A DNA stretch of 64,000 nt from Hamadaea flava (lineage in GTDB: Bacteria; Actinomycetota; Actinomycetes; Mycobacteriales; Micromonosporaceae): NCBI RefSeq assembly GCF_024172085.1, contig NZ_JAMZDZ010000001.1, positions 7,998,001 to 8,062,000 on the forward strand. Direction: 5' to 3'. How positions within the stretch are numbered: position 1 is the stretch's first letter; each line of letters begins with the position of its first letter. A program made the position numbers and the translations under genes. Of the stretch, positions 48,813 through 57,310 are shown piece by piece. A model generated the notes under the pieces. The model was not told where the DNA came from and ran no database searches. It saw nothing but the letters and a program-made list of their open reading frames with translations.

Positions 48813-51329
48813 CTACACATTCGTTTTCGCGGACTGGAAGGCCGGGCCCAGGCGCAGCGCCCGCTCCGTCAGTCCGAGGTCGGCCAGGACCCGGTCGCAG
48901 GCCGCCCGATGCTCGGCCGCGCGGCCGTGATCGGCCAAGGCGTACCAGGCGTGGCCGAGGCGGGCCTGCAACCGGGCGGCCTCCAACGGCAACCGCAACC
49001 GCTGCCAGGTGGCCAGCGCCTCTTGATACGGCGTGATCGCCGCCTGCGGACGCCCCTGGGCCATCGCGAGATCGCCCAGGGAACGCATGGCGTACGCCGT
49101 GCTCCCGGCGTCGCGCAGCCGGTCGAAGGTGGCGACGGCCGACCGGATCAGCCGATCGGCGGTACGCCACCGGCCCCGCGCCAGGGCGAGGTCACCGAGC
49201 CGCCATTCGGCGTACGCCCGCGCGGCGTCGTGACCAGTGGAGCGGCTCAGCGCCAGGGCTTCCCGCAACGCCTTCTCCGAGTCCACTGGCCGGCCCGCGT
49301 CGGCGAGCACCTCGGCGTGGCTGAGCAGTCGTAGCGCGATCATCACCGGCGCGCCTTCCTCGCGCTGGAGCGTGACCGCGCGTTCCGACAACGGCAACGC
49401 CTCGTGCGGCCGACCGGCTTCGGTGTACGCCAACGCCAGCGCGGCCAGTGCCGTGGCCAGCATCCGCGACTCGTCCGCGCAGGCCGCGAGGGCGTCTTCG
49501 TAATGGCTGATCGCCTCGCCGAGCCGGCCTCGGCGTTTGGCGTACAGCCCCGCCTGGACCAGCGCACGGATCAGCAGATCGGCCTGGCCGAGCGCGCGGG
49601 CCGCAGCCAGCATCTCGCTCGTCAGCTCGGGCATCCCGGCGTCGAGGTCGTGATCGAGCAACGCCGAGAACAACGTCTGCGCCACCCGCAGCCGCAGCTC
49701 GTCGAGGCCACCCGCACGGACCGCCGCAAGCGCCTGGCGCAGGGTCGCGATGTGGTCGTCGCGATGACCGCGTACGCGCAGGAAGCCGGCCAGCCGCAGG
49801 GCGAGCGTCCCCGCCACGTCGGCGTGACCCAGCCGGATCGCCTGACCCACCGCCGTGACCAGCGTGCCGCGTTCGGCGTCGAACCATTCGCCCGGCGCGA
49901 CCCGCGCAGTCTCGGCGGGCTGGGCCGGCGCGTCACCGATCGTGAGACCGGCGCCATAGCCGAAGCCGTGCCCCAGGTCCTCGTCGGCCCCGGCGGCCAA
50001 GGCCGTCCACGATCGCAGCAGATCGGCGACTATCCGCTCCGGCGTGCCGGAACTCTCCTCGTCGTAGGCCCGCTCCCGGGCGAACTCGGCGATGAGGTCG
50101 TGCAGGCGGAATCGCTGCTGGCCGGCCGCGTCCGCGCCGATCGCCTCGACGAGGTGGACGTTGACCAGTTCGTCGAGATCGCCCTCGGCCGAGCGCGGGG
50201 GCGATTCCGGGTCGCCCAGCTCGTCGGCGACCCAGGCCGGCCAGTCCTTCGTCCAGACCAGCCCCAGCCGCCGCAGGAGCCGCCGCTGCTCCGGGCGCAG
50301 AGATTGGTAACTGAGCCCGATGCTGGCCCGCACATCGAGATCGCCGACCGACAACGCGTCCAGCCGCCCGTGCTCGGCCGTAAGGCGGCGGCCCAACTCC
50401 GCGACCGTCCAGTGTGGCCGGACCGCCAACCGCCCGGCGGCGATGCAGATGGCCAGGGGTGAATATCCGCACGCGTCGGCCACCCGCGTCGCCGCGGCCG
50501 GCTCGCCGGCGATACGTGCGTCGCCCGCGATCCGGGCCAGCAGGCGCACCGCGTCCGTGCGGCCCAAGGCCGGCACCGTCCACCGGGTCGCGCCCAGCAA
50601 CGCCCCCAACTGGCGACGGGAAGTGACGACGGTCGCGCAGCCGTCGGGCGGCGGCAGCAGCGGCCGGACCTGCTCCTCGGTGGCCGCGTCGTCCAGGACG
50701 AGCAGCATCCGGCGGCCCGCGAGCGCGCTGCGGTACGCGGCCAGCCGCTCGTCCGGGTCCGCCGGCACCTCCGCCTTGGGTACGCCGAGCGCCCGCAGAA
50801 ACCGCCCGAGGACGGCGTACGCGTCGACCGGGTCGGGTTGGGCGCCCCGGAGGTCGGCGAACAACTGCCCGTCCGGGAACTCCGGGGCGAGCTGGTGCCC
50901 GATCGCGACGGCCAGCGCGGTCTTGCCGATCCCGCCCGGTCCCACCAGGAGCACCGGGCTCGGGTCGGTGGCGGCGACGAGGTGCGCGGCCACCTCCGCG
51001 ATCATCGGCTCCCGGCCGGTCAGCGGGGTGGACGGCGGCAGTTGGCGCGGGACGCGTACCGCGGACTCGGTGGTGCCCTCCGGCTCTCGCTGCGCCGGTG
51101 GCGCGGACGGCCGGGCGGCGGCGGTGACGAAGGCGGCCCGCTGGTCGTCGGCCAGCCCCAACGCGTCGGCCAGCCGGGCCACCGTGTACTGATGCGGGAA
51201 GCGCCGCGCGCCGCGTTCGAGGGCGCCGACCGCCTGACTGCTGATGGCCGCCCGGTCGGCCAGCTGTTCCTGGGTGAAGCCCGCGTCGCGGCGGAGTTCA
51301 CGCAGCAGCGCGCCGAACGACGACGTCAA
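48813..51329 (-). CDS. XRE-NB-ARC-TPR STAND regulator
   Basis: 838 aa. N-terminal XRE helix-turn-helix (about 5-60, ELRRDAGFTQEQLADRAAIS). The NB-ARC ATPase has Walker A GPGGIGKT (130-137) and Walker B RMLLVLDDA (about 209-217); the ARC end and a winged helix follow to about 440. TPRs fill about 500-830. Such proteins (AfsR-like without the SARP domain) sense cell state by ATP-driven assembly and regulate nearby or metabolic genes. Start TTG 51329 has GAGGGGTGA just upstream. No clear target is adjacent other than the tachylectin-like gene. Confidence 0.9.
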   Translation of the reverse strand: MTSSFGALLRELRRDAGFTQEQLADRAAISSQAVGALERGARRFPHQYTVARLADALGLADDQRAAFVTAAARPSAPPAQREPEGTTESAVRVPRQLPPSTPLTGREPMIAEVAAHLVAATDPSPVLLVGPGGIGKTALAVAIGHQLAPEFPDGQLFADLRGAQPDPVDAYAVLGRFLRALGVPKAEVPADPDERLAAYRSALAGRRMLLVLDDAATEEQVRPLLPPPDGCATVVTSRRQLGALLGATRWTVPALGRTDAVRLLARIAGDARIAGEPAAATRVADACGYSPLAICIAAGRLAVRPHWTVAELGRRLTAEHGRLDALSVGDLDVRASIGLSYQSLRPEQRRLLRRLGLVWTKDWPAWVADELGDPESPPRSAEGDLDELVNVHLVEAIGADAAGQQRFRLHDLIAEFARERAYDEESSGTPERIVADLLRSWTALAAGADEDLGHGFGYGAGLTIGDAPAQPAETARVAPGEWFDAERGTLVTAVGQAIRLGHADVAGTLALRLAGFLRVRGHRDDHIATLRQALAAVRAGGLDELRLRVAQTLFSALLDHDLDAGMPELTSEMLAAARALGQADLLIRALVQAGLYAKRRGRLGEAISHYEDALAACADESRMLATALAALALAYTEAGRPHEALPLSERAVTLQREEGAPVMIALRLLSHAEVLADAGRPVDSEKALREALALSRSTGHDAARAYAEWRLGDLALARGRWRTADRLIRSAVATFDRLRDAGSTAYAMRSLGDLAMAQGRPQAAITPYQEALATWQRLRLPLEAARLQARLGHAWYALADHGRAAEHRAACDRVLADLGLTERALRLGPAFQSAKTNV

Positions 51330-51542
51330 GTCTCACCCCTCAGCTCAGACGTGGTTCTGGCAAGGTCGCGTCGAGCTGGGACATCGTAGCGAGTCTCCGG
51401 GCGGGCGATGTCGTCCGTCGTCCGGGTGGGGGAGTCGATCAACTGATCGTCAGCCCAGCGGTGGTCCCGGTCGGCCGTTCCGATGTCGGTCATGCGATCC
51501 ATGGTCGGGCCGGGTGAGCAGCCGTTCGTTGAACTTATGTGC
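51330..51542. other. 213-bp gap between two minus-strand regulators
   Basis: No gene is supported here. It contains the probable promoter of the NB-ARC gene; no clear hairpin or repeat is seen. Confidence 0.5.
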
Positions 51543-52400
51543 TCACTCGCGCGCCTCGGCCATCGCGTCGGCGTGGAGGAGCCGGCGGATCTCGCCGGGC
51601 GTACGCCCGAACTGGCCGCGGACCACCCGGATCAGGTGGGCCTGATCGGCGAAGCCGTACGCGTGGGCCAGCTCGCGCAGGTTCGGCGCACCCTGCTGGA
51701 TGTCGGCCAGCACCGCGCGTACGCGCAACCGGTTCCGGTACGCCGTCACCGTCATCCCGGTGACCGCCTGGAAGACGCGGCTCAGGTGATGCCGGGAGGC
51801 GCCCGCGATCGTGGCGAGTTCGTCGAGCCCGCGCCGGTAGCCGCCGTCGCCCAGCGCCTCCACCGTCCGGTCGACCATGCGGCGGTGGACCTGCCGCGTG
51901 CCGAACCGCATCGTGCGCCCGTCGCGGCGGGCCGAGCGCTCCGGCGCGGCGAGGGCGTGGACGAGCAGGTCGACCCGCTCGGCCAGCTCCACCGGGTCGA
52001 GACCCCGGCGGCACGCCGCGACCAGGGCACGATGCCGCAGGAAGAGGTCGTCGCTGACCTGCCGCGCGCCCGGCGCGAGATCGAGATAGGGCTCCTCGGC
52101 GTACTGGAGGACGGTGGACCGGTCATCGAATCCGGCGGGGTGTGCGACGGTGAGCTGGTCGCCGGGCCGGACGACCACCGCCGACATCGTGTCTACAAAG
52201 GATTCCTCGCGGTGGATGCGATGGAGGAAGCCGCCGCCGGACACCAGGATCACCGTGTAGACCCCGACCGGTTCGGTGCCGAAGAATCCGACGTTGCGCA
52301 TGCGGCACACCACGTCGAACACGTCGACGTCGGCCAGATGGCCCAGGAAGCTCAGGCCGCCCGGACCCTCGACGCCACGCCAGGCATCCGAATCGCCCAT
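51543..52400 (-). CDS. AraC family transcriptional regulator
   Basis: About 285 aa. The N-terminal half is the AraC-type ligand-binding cupin-like domain. The C-terminal two helix-turn-helices (about 185-275: LDELATIAGASRHHLSRVF, then LRELAHAYGFADQAHLIRV and the closing FGRTPGEIRRLL) bind DNA. ATG 52400 is chosen because TACGAT ends 7 nt before it and no ribosome-binding site serves ATG 52409. Its target is unknown; it lies 103 bp from the secreted EEP gene's end. Confidence 0.88.
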   Translation of the reverse strand: MGDSDAWRGVEGPGGLSFLGHLADVDVFDVVCRMRNVGFFGTEPVGVYTVILVSGGGFLHRIHREESFVDTMSAVVVRPGDQLTVAHPAGFDDRSTVLQYAEEPYLDLAPGARQVSDDLFLRHRALVAACRRGLDPVELAERVDLLVHALAAPERSARRDGRTMRFGTRQVHRRMVDRTVEALGDGGYRRGLDELATIAGASRHHLSRVFQAVTGMTVTAYRNRLRVRAVLADIQQGAPNLRELAHAYGFADQAHLIRVVRGQFGRTPGEIRRLLHADAMAEARE

Positions 52401-52407
52401 GGCGACC

Positions 52408-52413
52408 ATCGTA
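52408..52413 (-). promoter_or_regulatory. -10 element of the AraC gene
   Basis: TACGAT on the minus strand, ending 7 nt before ATG 52400; leaderless arrangement. Confidence 0.4.
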
Positions 52414-52503
52414 GGGAGTTCTGGCCGTAACTAGTTCCATGCCGATGGAGTGCAGTGCCGGGCCGGCCGCCGCCATGCGTCCGGCCCGGCGGAACGGCGG
52501 CGG

Positions 52504-53367
52504 CTACGCCACGTCGATGGCGAAGTCGGCCACCACGCCGTTGTGGTCGGAGTTCGTGCCGGTGATGATCCGATAGTCGGTCATCCACATGACCTGGAAC
52601 GACTCGACGCGCTTCCAGAAGTACACGTAGTCGATGTGCCGCACGTCGTGCGTCGGCGTGGCCTTGACTCCCAGGATGTTGTAGACGGAGCGAAGGTTCG
52701 GCAGTTCGTTGGCCTCGAACACCTTCCAGGGGAACTTCGCGTAGCCGACCCTCCGGTCGGCCTCGAAGTCGACGTTCAGGTCGCCGCTGACGATGACCTG
52801 GCCCTCGTCCTTCTTCCGCGCGGCCAGCTCCTTGACCTCCTGGAACTGCTGCTCCGCGCACTGCGTCCGGGGCAGGTCGGTCGGGTGGCCGTTGTCCTCG
52901 ATGCTGGCGTTGGCGTGGAAGTTGATGTGGAAGACGACCCGGCCGCTGGCCTTGTGCTGGTACTTGACCCAGTTGTTGTACCGGGCCGGGGGCACCTCGC
53001 CGGGTCCGTTGGTGTCGCAGACGAAGTTCGAGCCCTTGTCGAGCACGTCGAACATGCTCTTCTTGGCCAGCAGCGCTTCGGCGGAGGCGTTGTAGGGGGT
53101 GGGGGAGTAGAACCACCAGCCGTTGTCGGCGGCCCAGGTCTGGAGGAAGTCACGGCGGTTGGCGACCTCGTTGAGGCCGACCAGGTCCGCCTTCGAGGTG
53201 ATCAGCCGCAGATCCTCGGCGAACTGCGCCTGGGTCAGCTCGTTGAGGATGTTCAGCGTGCCCGCCTGGAAGGTGACGTTCACGGCGGCGGCGGGGGTGG
53301 CCGGCAGGAGCCCCGCGAGGGTCGCCACCACGGCGACCAGGGCGGTGCTCAGGCTTCTCCGGGGCAT
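52504..53367 (-). CDS. Secreted endonuclease/exonuclease/phosphatase-family protein
   Basis: 287 aa with a Sec signal peptide ending TPAAA. The EEP fold's metal and catalytic residues appear in order: N in TLNILNE, E in GLNEVANR, then D-x-N in SGDLNVDFE and DH in NSDHNGVV. It may be an extracellular nuclease, sphingomyelinase or phosphatase. ATG 53367 has AAAGGGACC about 9 bp upstream, better than ATG 53385. Two GAAAGCGGAT repeats (53386-53395 and 53399-53408) lie in its leader. It follows a GH43-like gene on the same strand. Confidence 0.85.
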   Translation of the reverse strand: MPRRSLSTALVAVVATLAGLLPATPAAAVNVTFQAGTLNILNELTQAQFAEDLRLITSKADLVGLNEVANRRDFLQTWAADNGWWFYSPTPYNASAEALLAKKSMFDVLDKGSNFVCDTNGPGEVPPARYNNWVKYQHKASGRVVFHINFHANASIEDNGHPTDLPRTQCAEQQFQEVKELAARKKDEGQVIVSGDLNVDFEADRRVGYAKFPWKVFEANELPNLRSVYNILGVKATPTHDVRHIDYVYFWKRVESFQVMWMTDYRIITGTNSDHNGVVADFAIDVA

Positions 53368-53422
53368 GGAAACGGTCCCTTTCACGAAAGCGGATCAGGA
53401 AAGCGGATACGGCGGATGTGCT

Positions 53423-54538
53423 TCAGGAGAGCTGGACCTTGAAGTCCGCGCCGGCGCCGGATCCGGTGATGATCAGGCGGCCGGTGCGGCTCTTGCGCCC
53501 ACTGCTGTCGTCGGCCAGGTAGTTCCAGGTCACCCAGGGCCGGTCGTCGCGAGCGAGGTACACGTCCATGGCGCCCGGTCCGCGCTTGTCGCCGGGCAGC
53601 CCGTACTTGCGCATGTCGTCGGGCAGATGCACCGCCGGGCCGGAATAGGAGAACCAGGCGCGGTTGGGCCCCGGCATCGGCGTGCACAGGCCGTCGTCGA
53701 TCTTCGCGCCGCAGAAGGCGATGCCGGTCGAGTAATAGTTCTCCGCCCAGGCGTTGCCGGAGTAGAACAGGTACCACGACCCGTCGTGGTAGAAGGCGCT
53801 CGGGTTCTCGATGACGGTCACCCCGCCGGTGTCGCGCCACTTGGCCCAGGCCAGGCTGTCGCTGCGCAGGATCACCACCGGGTCGCCGTTGCGGTCCACG
53901 GTGCCGTCGGTGTTGAAGGTCAGCATCATGACCGACAGCGCCGATTCCAAGCCCTCGGCCCGCTGCCCGTCGCGCCAGGTCAGCCAGATCGCGCCGGCGG
54001 GGCCGGCGGTGACGTCGGCGTCCAGCGCCCAGCGGTCGCCTTTGTCCGGGCAGACGATCGGAGTGGGCTCCGGGGTGAACGGGCCGCCCGCGTTCCGCGA
54101 CCGGGCGACGCCGACGCACTTGCGGCCGTTGTCGTCACGGTGGGTCGCCGTATAGACCAGGTAGTACCGGCCCACGCCGTCCTTGACGTGGTACCAGGCG
54201 CCGGGCGTCCAGATGCCGGAGCCGTCCTCCACCCACGCCCCGCCGCCGTCCGGCATCGCGTCGCCGGCGATCACCGGCGAGGTGCCGACCACGTCACCCG
54301 AGCCGGAGATCGCATAGGGGACCTTGCGGCCGTGGGCGCTGGCGCCGTAGGTGATGTATTGATCGGACCCGTCATGCAGGGCGATCGTGTCGGCCCCGGG
54401 GAACGGGAAGTCCTGCGACTCGTCCGCCGCGTCCGGCACGGTCGCCGTCTCGGCGGCCGCGCTCGCGCCGGCTCCGCCCACCGCGGCGGCCAGGGCGATC
54501 GTGAGCGCCATCACGACGGCACGCTGGCTGATCCTCAT
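53423..54538 (-). CDS. Secreted GH43-like five-bladed propeller glycosidase
   Basis: 371 aa with a Sec signal peptide (MRISQRAVVMALTIALAAAV). The remainder is beta-propeller-like with blades such as YHVKDGVGRYYLVYTATH, ALDADVTAGPAGAIWLTWRD and ENPSAFYHDGSWYLFYSGN, matching glycoside hydrolase family 43 and related arabinanase/xylosidase folds. Asp and Glu at the expected acid/base places (ALDADV, ENPSAF) are present. It probably acts on plant arabinan/xylan-type polymers. ATG 54538 removes an unlikely 13-residue leader. It may be co-transcribed with the EEP gene. Confidence 0.8.
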   Translation of the reverse strand: MRISQRAVVMALTIALAAAVGGAGASAAAETATVPDAADESQDFPFPGADTIALHDGSDQYITYGASAHGRKVPYAISGSGDVVGTSPVIAGDAMPDGGGAWVEDGSGIWTPGAWYHVKDGVGRYYLVYTATHRDDNGRKCVGVARSRNAGGPFTPEPTPIVCPDKGDRWALDADVTAGPAGAIWLTWRDGQRAEGLESALSVMMLTFNTDGTVDRNGDPVVILRSDSLAWAKWRDTGGVTVIENPSAFYHDGSWYLFYSGNAWAENYYSTGIAFCGAKIDDGLCTPMPGPNRAWFSYSGPAVHLPDDMRKYGLPGDKRGPGAMDVYLARDDRPWVTWNYLADDSSGRKSRTGRLIITGSGAGADFKVQLS

Positions 54539-54559
54539 GATTCGATCTGAACATCTCGA

Positions 54560-54574
54560 TATCCAAATCGGATA
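54560..54574. promoter_or_regulatory. Small inverted repeat before the GH43-like gene
   Basis: TATCC-aaatc-GGATA lies 22-36 bp upstream of ATG 54538, at a promoter position. Arms are only 5 bp, so support is weak. Confidence 0.3.
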
Positions 54575-54601
54575 CATTTCGTCTACAGGCGCGGGGCCAG
54601 G

Positions 54602-55120
54602 CTATGCGCGGCGGACCGGGTACCGCAGGATCGTCTTGAGCCGCTCGGGCTTGGTTCGGCGCGGATCGGACAGGTAGATCTCATGGTGCTCGCCGTCGAT
54701 CGCGTACCCCTGCTCGGTGATGAAGGCGTGCAGGACGTCGAGCGTCTCCGGCTCGGTCGCGTACGGGCCGACGTGCAGCGCCTGCGCGCTCAGTCCCTCG
54801 GCGAACCGCTCGCGCCGCACGCCTCCGGCCAGCGGCACTTCGAGCTCGGCGGCCTCGGCGGGCAGGCCGATCATCATCGTCCAGGTCCAGCGCGACCGGT
54901 CGCCGCCGACGGCGAAGTCCGCGAGGTCGTCGGACCACCAGCGGCCCTCCAGCGGCGCGACCTTGCGGTCGACGCCGGCCCGCTTCAGGGCGAAGCGCAG
55001 CGCGTACGCGGGCTTGTAGAGCGCGGCGACCGCTTCGGCGTAGACCGGCCCGTCCGGGTCGCCGCGGCCGTCGACCATCAGGAACTCCTGCTCGGCGAGG
55101 TCGACCAACTCGGGTTTCAC
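54602..55120 (-). CDS. GyrI-like small-molecule-binding protein
   Basis: 172 aa, a GyrI/SHS2-type effector-binding domain. The pattern RFAEGLSAQALHVGPYATEP and the preceding VAPLEGRWWSDD match stand-alone GyrI-like proteins. These bind drugs or hydrophobic ligands. GTG 55120 has GGAGG before it; this start overlaps the MerR stop by 4 bp (GTGA), so MerR and GyrI-like proteins are made together. An in-frame extension through the MerR gene is not credible. Confidence 0.85.
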   Translation of the reverse strand: MKPELVDLAEQEFLMVDGRGDPDGPVYAEAVAALYKPAYALRFALKRAGVDRKVAPLEGRWWSDDLADFAVGGDRSRWTWTMMIGLPAEAAELEVPLAGGVRRERFAEGLSAQALHVGPYATEPETLDVLHAFITEQGYAIDGEHHEIYLSDPRRTKPERLKTILRYPVRRA

Positions 55121-55914
55121 GGGCGTACCTCCAGGATCACGCGGGTCAGCAGGTCGGCGGGCTCGGCCTCGCCGGGCCCCACCAGGTAGGTCTCGCGCGC
55201 CGGGCCCACGGGGGTCAGTCCCCGCTCGTGGATCCAGGCGAACAAGGTGTGGTACGCCAGGGGCAACTCGGCATACGGTCCATGATGGACGGTGCTGACG
55301 ACGTCGGCGGCCGGCAGGTCCACCGTCTCCAGCGTGGTGATCGCGTCCGTCTCGGCGGCGGCCGCGACCGCCATGCCATCGGCCGCGCCGTCCGGGAGGT
55401 CCAGCGGATACAGGCCCCACAACGGCGGGGTCCAGGGCTGACCGGCGAGCGTCGCGAGCAACCGTCCGACGCATTCGCCGTACGCCGCCCCGATGCGCCC
55501 GGGATCGGCGGTCGCCCGGACGACGGCGAACCGTCTCGCCGGCTCCGTTGTGCGTACCACTTCGTGATCGGGGTGACCGGACGCGAGCCGATCGAGCAGC
55601 GCGAGCCGGGCCCGATCGCGGTCGATGCGCTCGGCGAGCCGGTCGCGTTCGGCGGTCAGCAACCGCCCGCGGTCCGGTTCGGGCGTGGCCAGGACCGCCG
55701 TGATGACCGCGAGCGGCAGGTCGATCTCGCGCAGCAGCGCGACGGTGAGCGCGTCGCGGGCCTGAGCCGGCACGTAGTAGCGGTAGCCGGTGGCCGGGTC
55801 GACGCGGGCGGGCCGCAGCAGCCCCGCCTCGTCGTAGTGGCGCAGCTGCTTCACGCTCAGCCGGCAGAGCCGGGCGAACCGGCCGATGGTCATCTCGTCC
55901 TGCACGGTTCCCAT
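55117..55914 (-). CDS. MerR regulator with GyrI-like effector domain
   Basis: 265 aa. The MerR winged helix spans about 8-75 (TIGRFARLCRLSVKQLRHYD, EAGLLRPARVDPATGYRYY). A GyrI-like drug-binding domain follows (about 115-265), the layout of BmrR-type multidrug sensors. The upstream operator is on its own promoter, so it is probably autoregulated and induced by its ligand. ATG 55914 has GGGAGGG 6 bp before it; the ATG at 55929 lies inside the operator. It is the first gene of an operon with the GyrI-like protein. Confidence 0.92.
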   Translation of the reverse strand: MGTVQDEMTIGRFARLCRLSVKQLRHYDEAGLLRPARVDPATGYRYYVPAQARDALTVALLREIDLPLAVITAVLATPEPDRGRLLTAERDRLAERIDRDRARLALLDRLASGHPDHEVVRTTEPARRFAVVRATADPGRIGAAYGECVGRLLATLAGQPWTPPLWGLYPLDLPDGAADGMAVAAAAETDAITTLETVDLPAADVVSTVHHGPYAELPLAYHTLFAWIHERGLTPVGPARETYLVGPGEAEPADLLTRVILEVRP

Positions 55915-55917
55915 GCT

Positions 55918-55942
55918 GGACCCTCCCATCGTGGGAGAGTCC
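55918..55942. promoter_or_regulatory. 25-bp MerR operator
   Basis: GGAC-c-CTCCCA-tcg-TGGGAG-a-GTCC (55918-55942) is an interrupted palindrome with only one mismatched pair, centred at 55930. It lies directly before the MerR start. This size and symmetry are as expected for a MerR operator between -35 and -10. Confidence 0.75.
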
Positions 55943-56056
55943 AGGTCACGGGACGCCGTTAAGGATTTTCACTAGATCGTTACAGGGTGACAAGACATTA
56001 CAGAGACGGTTATGGTGATCGACATCCTGGGAGGCATCCACAAAGGAGGTACCACC

Positions 56057-56431
56057 ATGCGCAGGATCGCAGGTGTCGCGGCCGCCGCCGCGCTGGCCGC
56101 CGCCGGACTGGTCGGCCCGGCCGCCTCGGCGCAGGCCGCGGACTCGTGCACGCTCGAACTCTCCAAGTACATCTACAACGGCGCCAACATGGTCATGTGG
56201 TCGCAGGGCCTGTCCGGTTGCGCGGGCAACGTGTACTGGGAGGTCCAGTCGCAGTGCAACGGCCAGTGGATCGTCTGGTCGAGCGACACGACGTACTACG
56301 ACAACCAGACGGCGACCTACTACGGCGACGTCGACTACCCCAACTACATGCGCGTGTACGCCAAGTACGGCACGCAGGAGAAGTACACCCAGCCGGCGCA
56401 GAACAACAACGGCGGCGGTGACTGTCTCTAG
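56057..56431 (+). CDS. Small secreted four-Cys protein
   Basis: 124 aa. A Sec signal peptide (MRRIAGVAAAAALAAAGLVG, cleavage near AQA/AD) precedes a 95-residue mature part with four Cys (at DSCTLE, LSGCAG, SQCNGQ and GDCL) and many Tyr, Trp and Asn. Two disulfides are likely. It could be a lectin-like or protease-inhibitor-like secreted protein; no family is recognised. AAAGGAGGT, a perfect Shine-Dalgarno sequence, ends 6 bp before the ATG, so it is expected to be highly expressed. The body reads as consecutive beta strands. Confidence 0.8.
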   Translation: MRRIAGVAAAAALAAAGLVGPAASAQAADSCTLELSKYIYNGANMVMWSQGLSGCAGNVYWEVQSQCNGQWIVWSSDTTYYDNQTATYYGDVDYPNYMRVYAKYGTQEKYTQPAQNNNGGGDCL

Positions 56432-56436
56432 CTGTT

Positions 56437-57216
56437 TCAGCTAGCCGATCCGGGCGCGGACGCACCCCGCGCCCGGATCTCGAGCAGCTCGTCGATCGCC
56501 GCGCCGATCACCGGGTCGACCTCGAATCGCGCCCGCAGCCAGCCGAGCGTGACCTCGGCCGCCTCGAAGGTGCGCCCGTAGCCGGGGACCATCCCGGCCA
56601 GCGGCAGCTCCGCCGGTGCGTACGCTCGCTCCACCCGGCGACTCGGATCGAAGACGTCACGCTGATACGCCCGCGGATCGGTGAGCCGAGCCAGCGCGAT
56701 CACGCGGTCGACGGCGTACGACTGCACGAACCGAGCCGCCGTCAGAGTCTCACCGCGCAGCTCCCGATGCAGCCCGACGTAGAGGTTGGTCAGCGCCTCG
56801 TTGAGGTGGAACTCCACGGTGCTGTTCTCCGGAGTCGGCTGGGCGCCCCGCTCGGCCAGGTTCTCGGGCGCATCCGGGCGGGCCCAGATCACCCGTGCGC
56901 CGGTGAACGGCAGCTGCTCCAGTTCCGTGAGGGTGAAGATGGCGTACTCGCAGAAGACGCCGTCGGCGTACAGCGCCTTGCGCCCGTTGCGATCGTTGAC
57001 GAAGCTGTACGCCACCGGCGCGGGAGCGGCCAGCCAGCCGATGTCGTCGAGATACCGCTGTTTGGCGGCGAGGTCGTCCACGACGACGAAGAAGTCCAGA
57101 TCGGAGTGTTCGTCGAAGCGGTCCTGCTCCACCCCAGCCGAACCGAGCCCGAGGACCCCGAGCACATCACCCCGGGTCGCCAGGTGAGCCGCCAGATCGT
57201 CCAAGCGTCGCAACAT
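56437..57216 (-). CDS. Nucleotidyltransferase-fold protein
   Basis: 259 aa. The polymerase-beta-type nucleotidyltransferase motif is GLGSAGVEQDRFDEHSDLDF: GS, then D-x-D with a hydrophobic strand following. The rest is helical, as in antibiotic nucleotidyltransferases (lincosamide LnuB, aminoglycoside AadE-like). It may nucleotidylate a small molecule, including an antibiotic, or a protein; substrate not predictable. ATG 57216 has AAAGGGGGC before it. It is convergent with the small secreted gene and divergent from the ROK gene. Confidence 0.8.
   Translation of the reverse strand: MLRRLDDLAAHLATRGDVLGVLGLGSAGVEQDRFDEHSDLDFFVVVDDLAAKQRYLDDIGWLAAPAPVAYSFVNDRNGRKALYADGVFCEYAIFTLTELEQLPFTGARVIWARPDAPENLAERGAQPTPENSTVEFHLNEALTNLYVGLHRELRGETLTAARFVQSYAVDRVIALARLTDPRAYQRDVFDPSRRVERAYAPAELPLAGMVPGYGRTFEAAEVTLGWLRARFEVDPVIGAAIDELLEIRARGASAPGSAS
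56447..56479. terminator. 13-bp hairpin inside the 3' end of the nucleotidyltransferase gene
   Basis: GATCCGGGCGCGG (56447-56459) pairs perfectly with 56467-56479. It follows the small secreted gene by 15 bp but lies within the last codons of the convergent gene (stop 56437-56439). A second, smaller hairpin CTAGCTG-TTT-CAGCTAG occupies 56428-56444. Both would help to end the plus-strand transcript. Confidence 0.7.
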
Positions 57217-57310
57217 CGACGCCCCCTTTCGTGGGAGTCGACGTTTCAGCCCGCACAGTCCTTGATGCCCGCCGGGGTCGCGACGCACGCATTGTAAGGT
57301 GGGTTCGCCG

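Noticed and set aside
54602-55474. 290-aa form of the GyrI-like protein
   Set aside because: The first 118 codons are an out-of-frame reading of MerR; GTG 55120 has a good ribosome-binding site.
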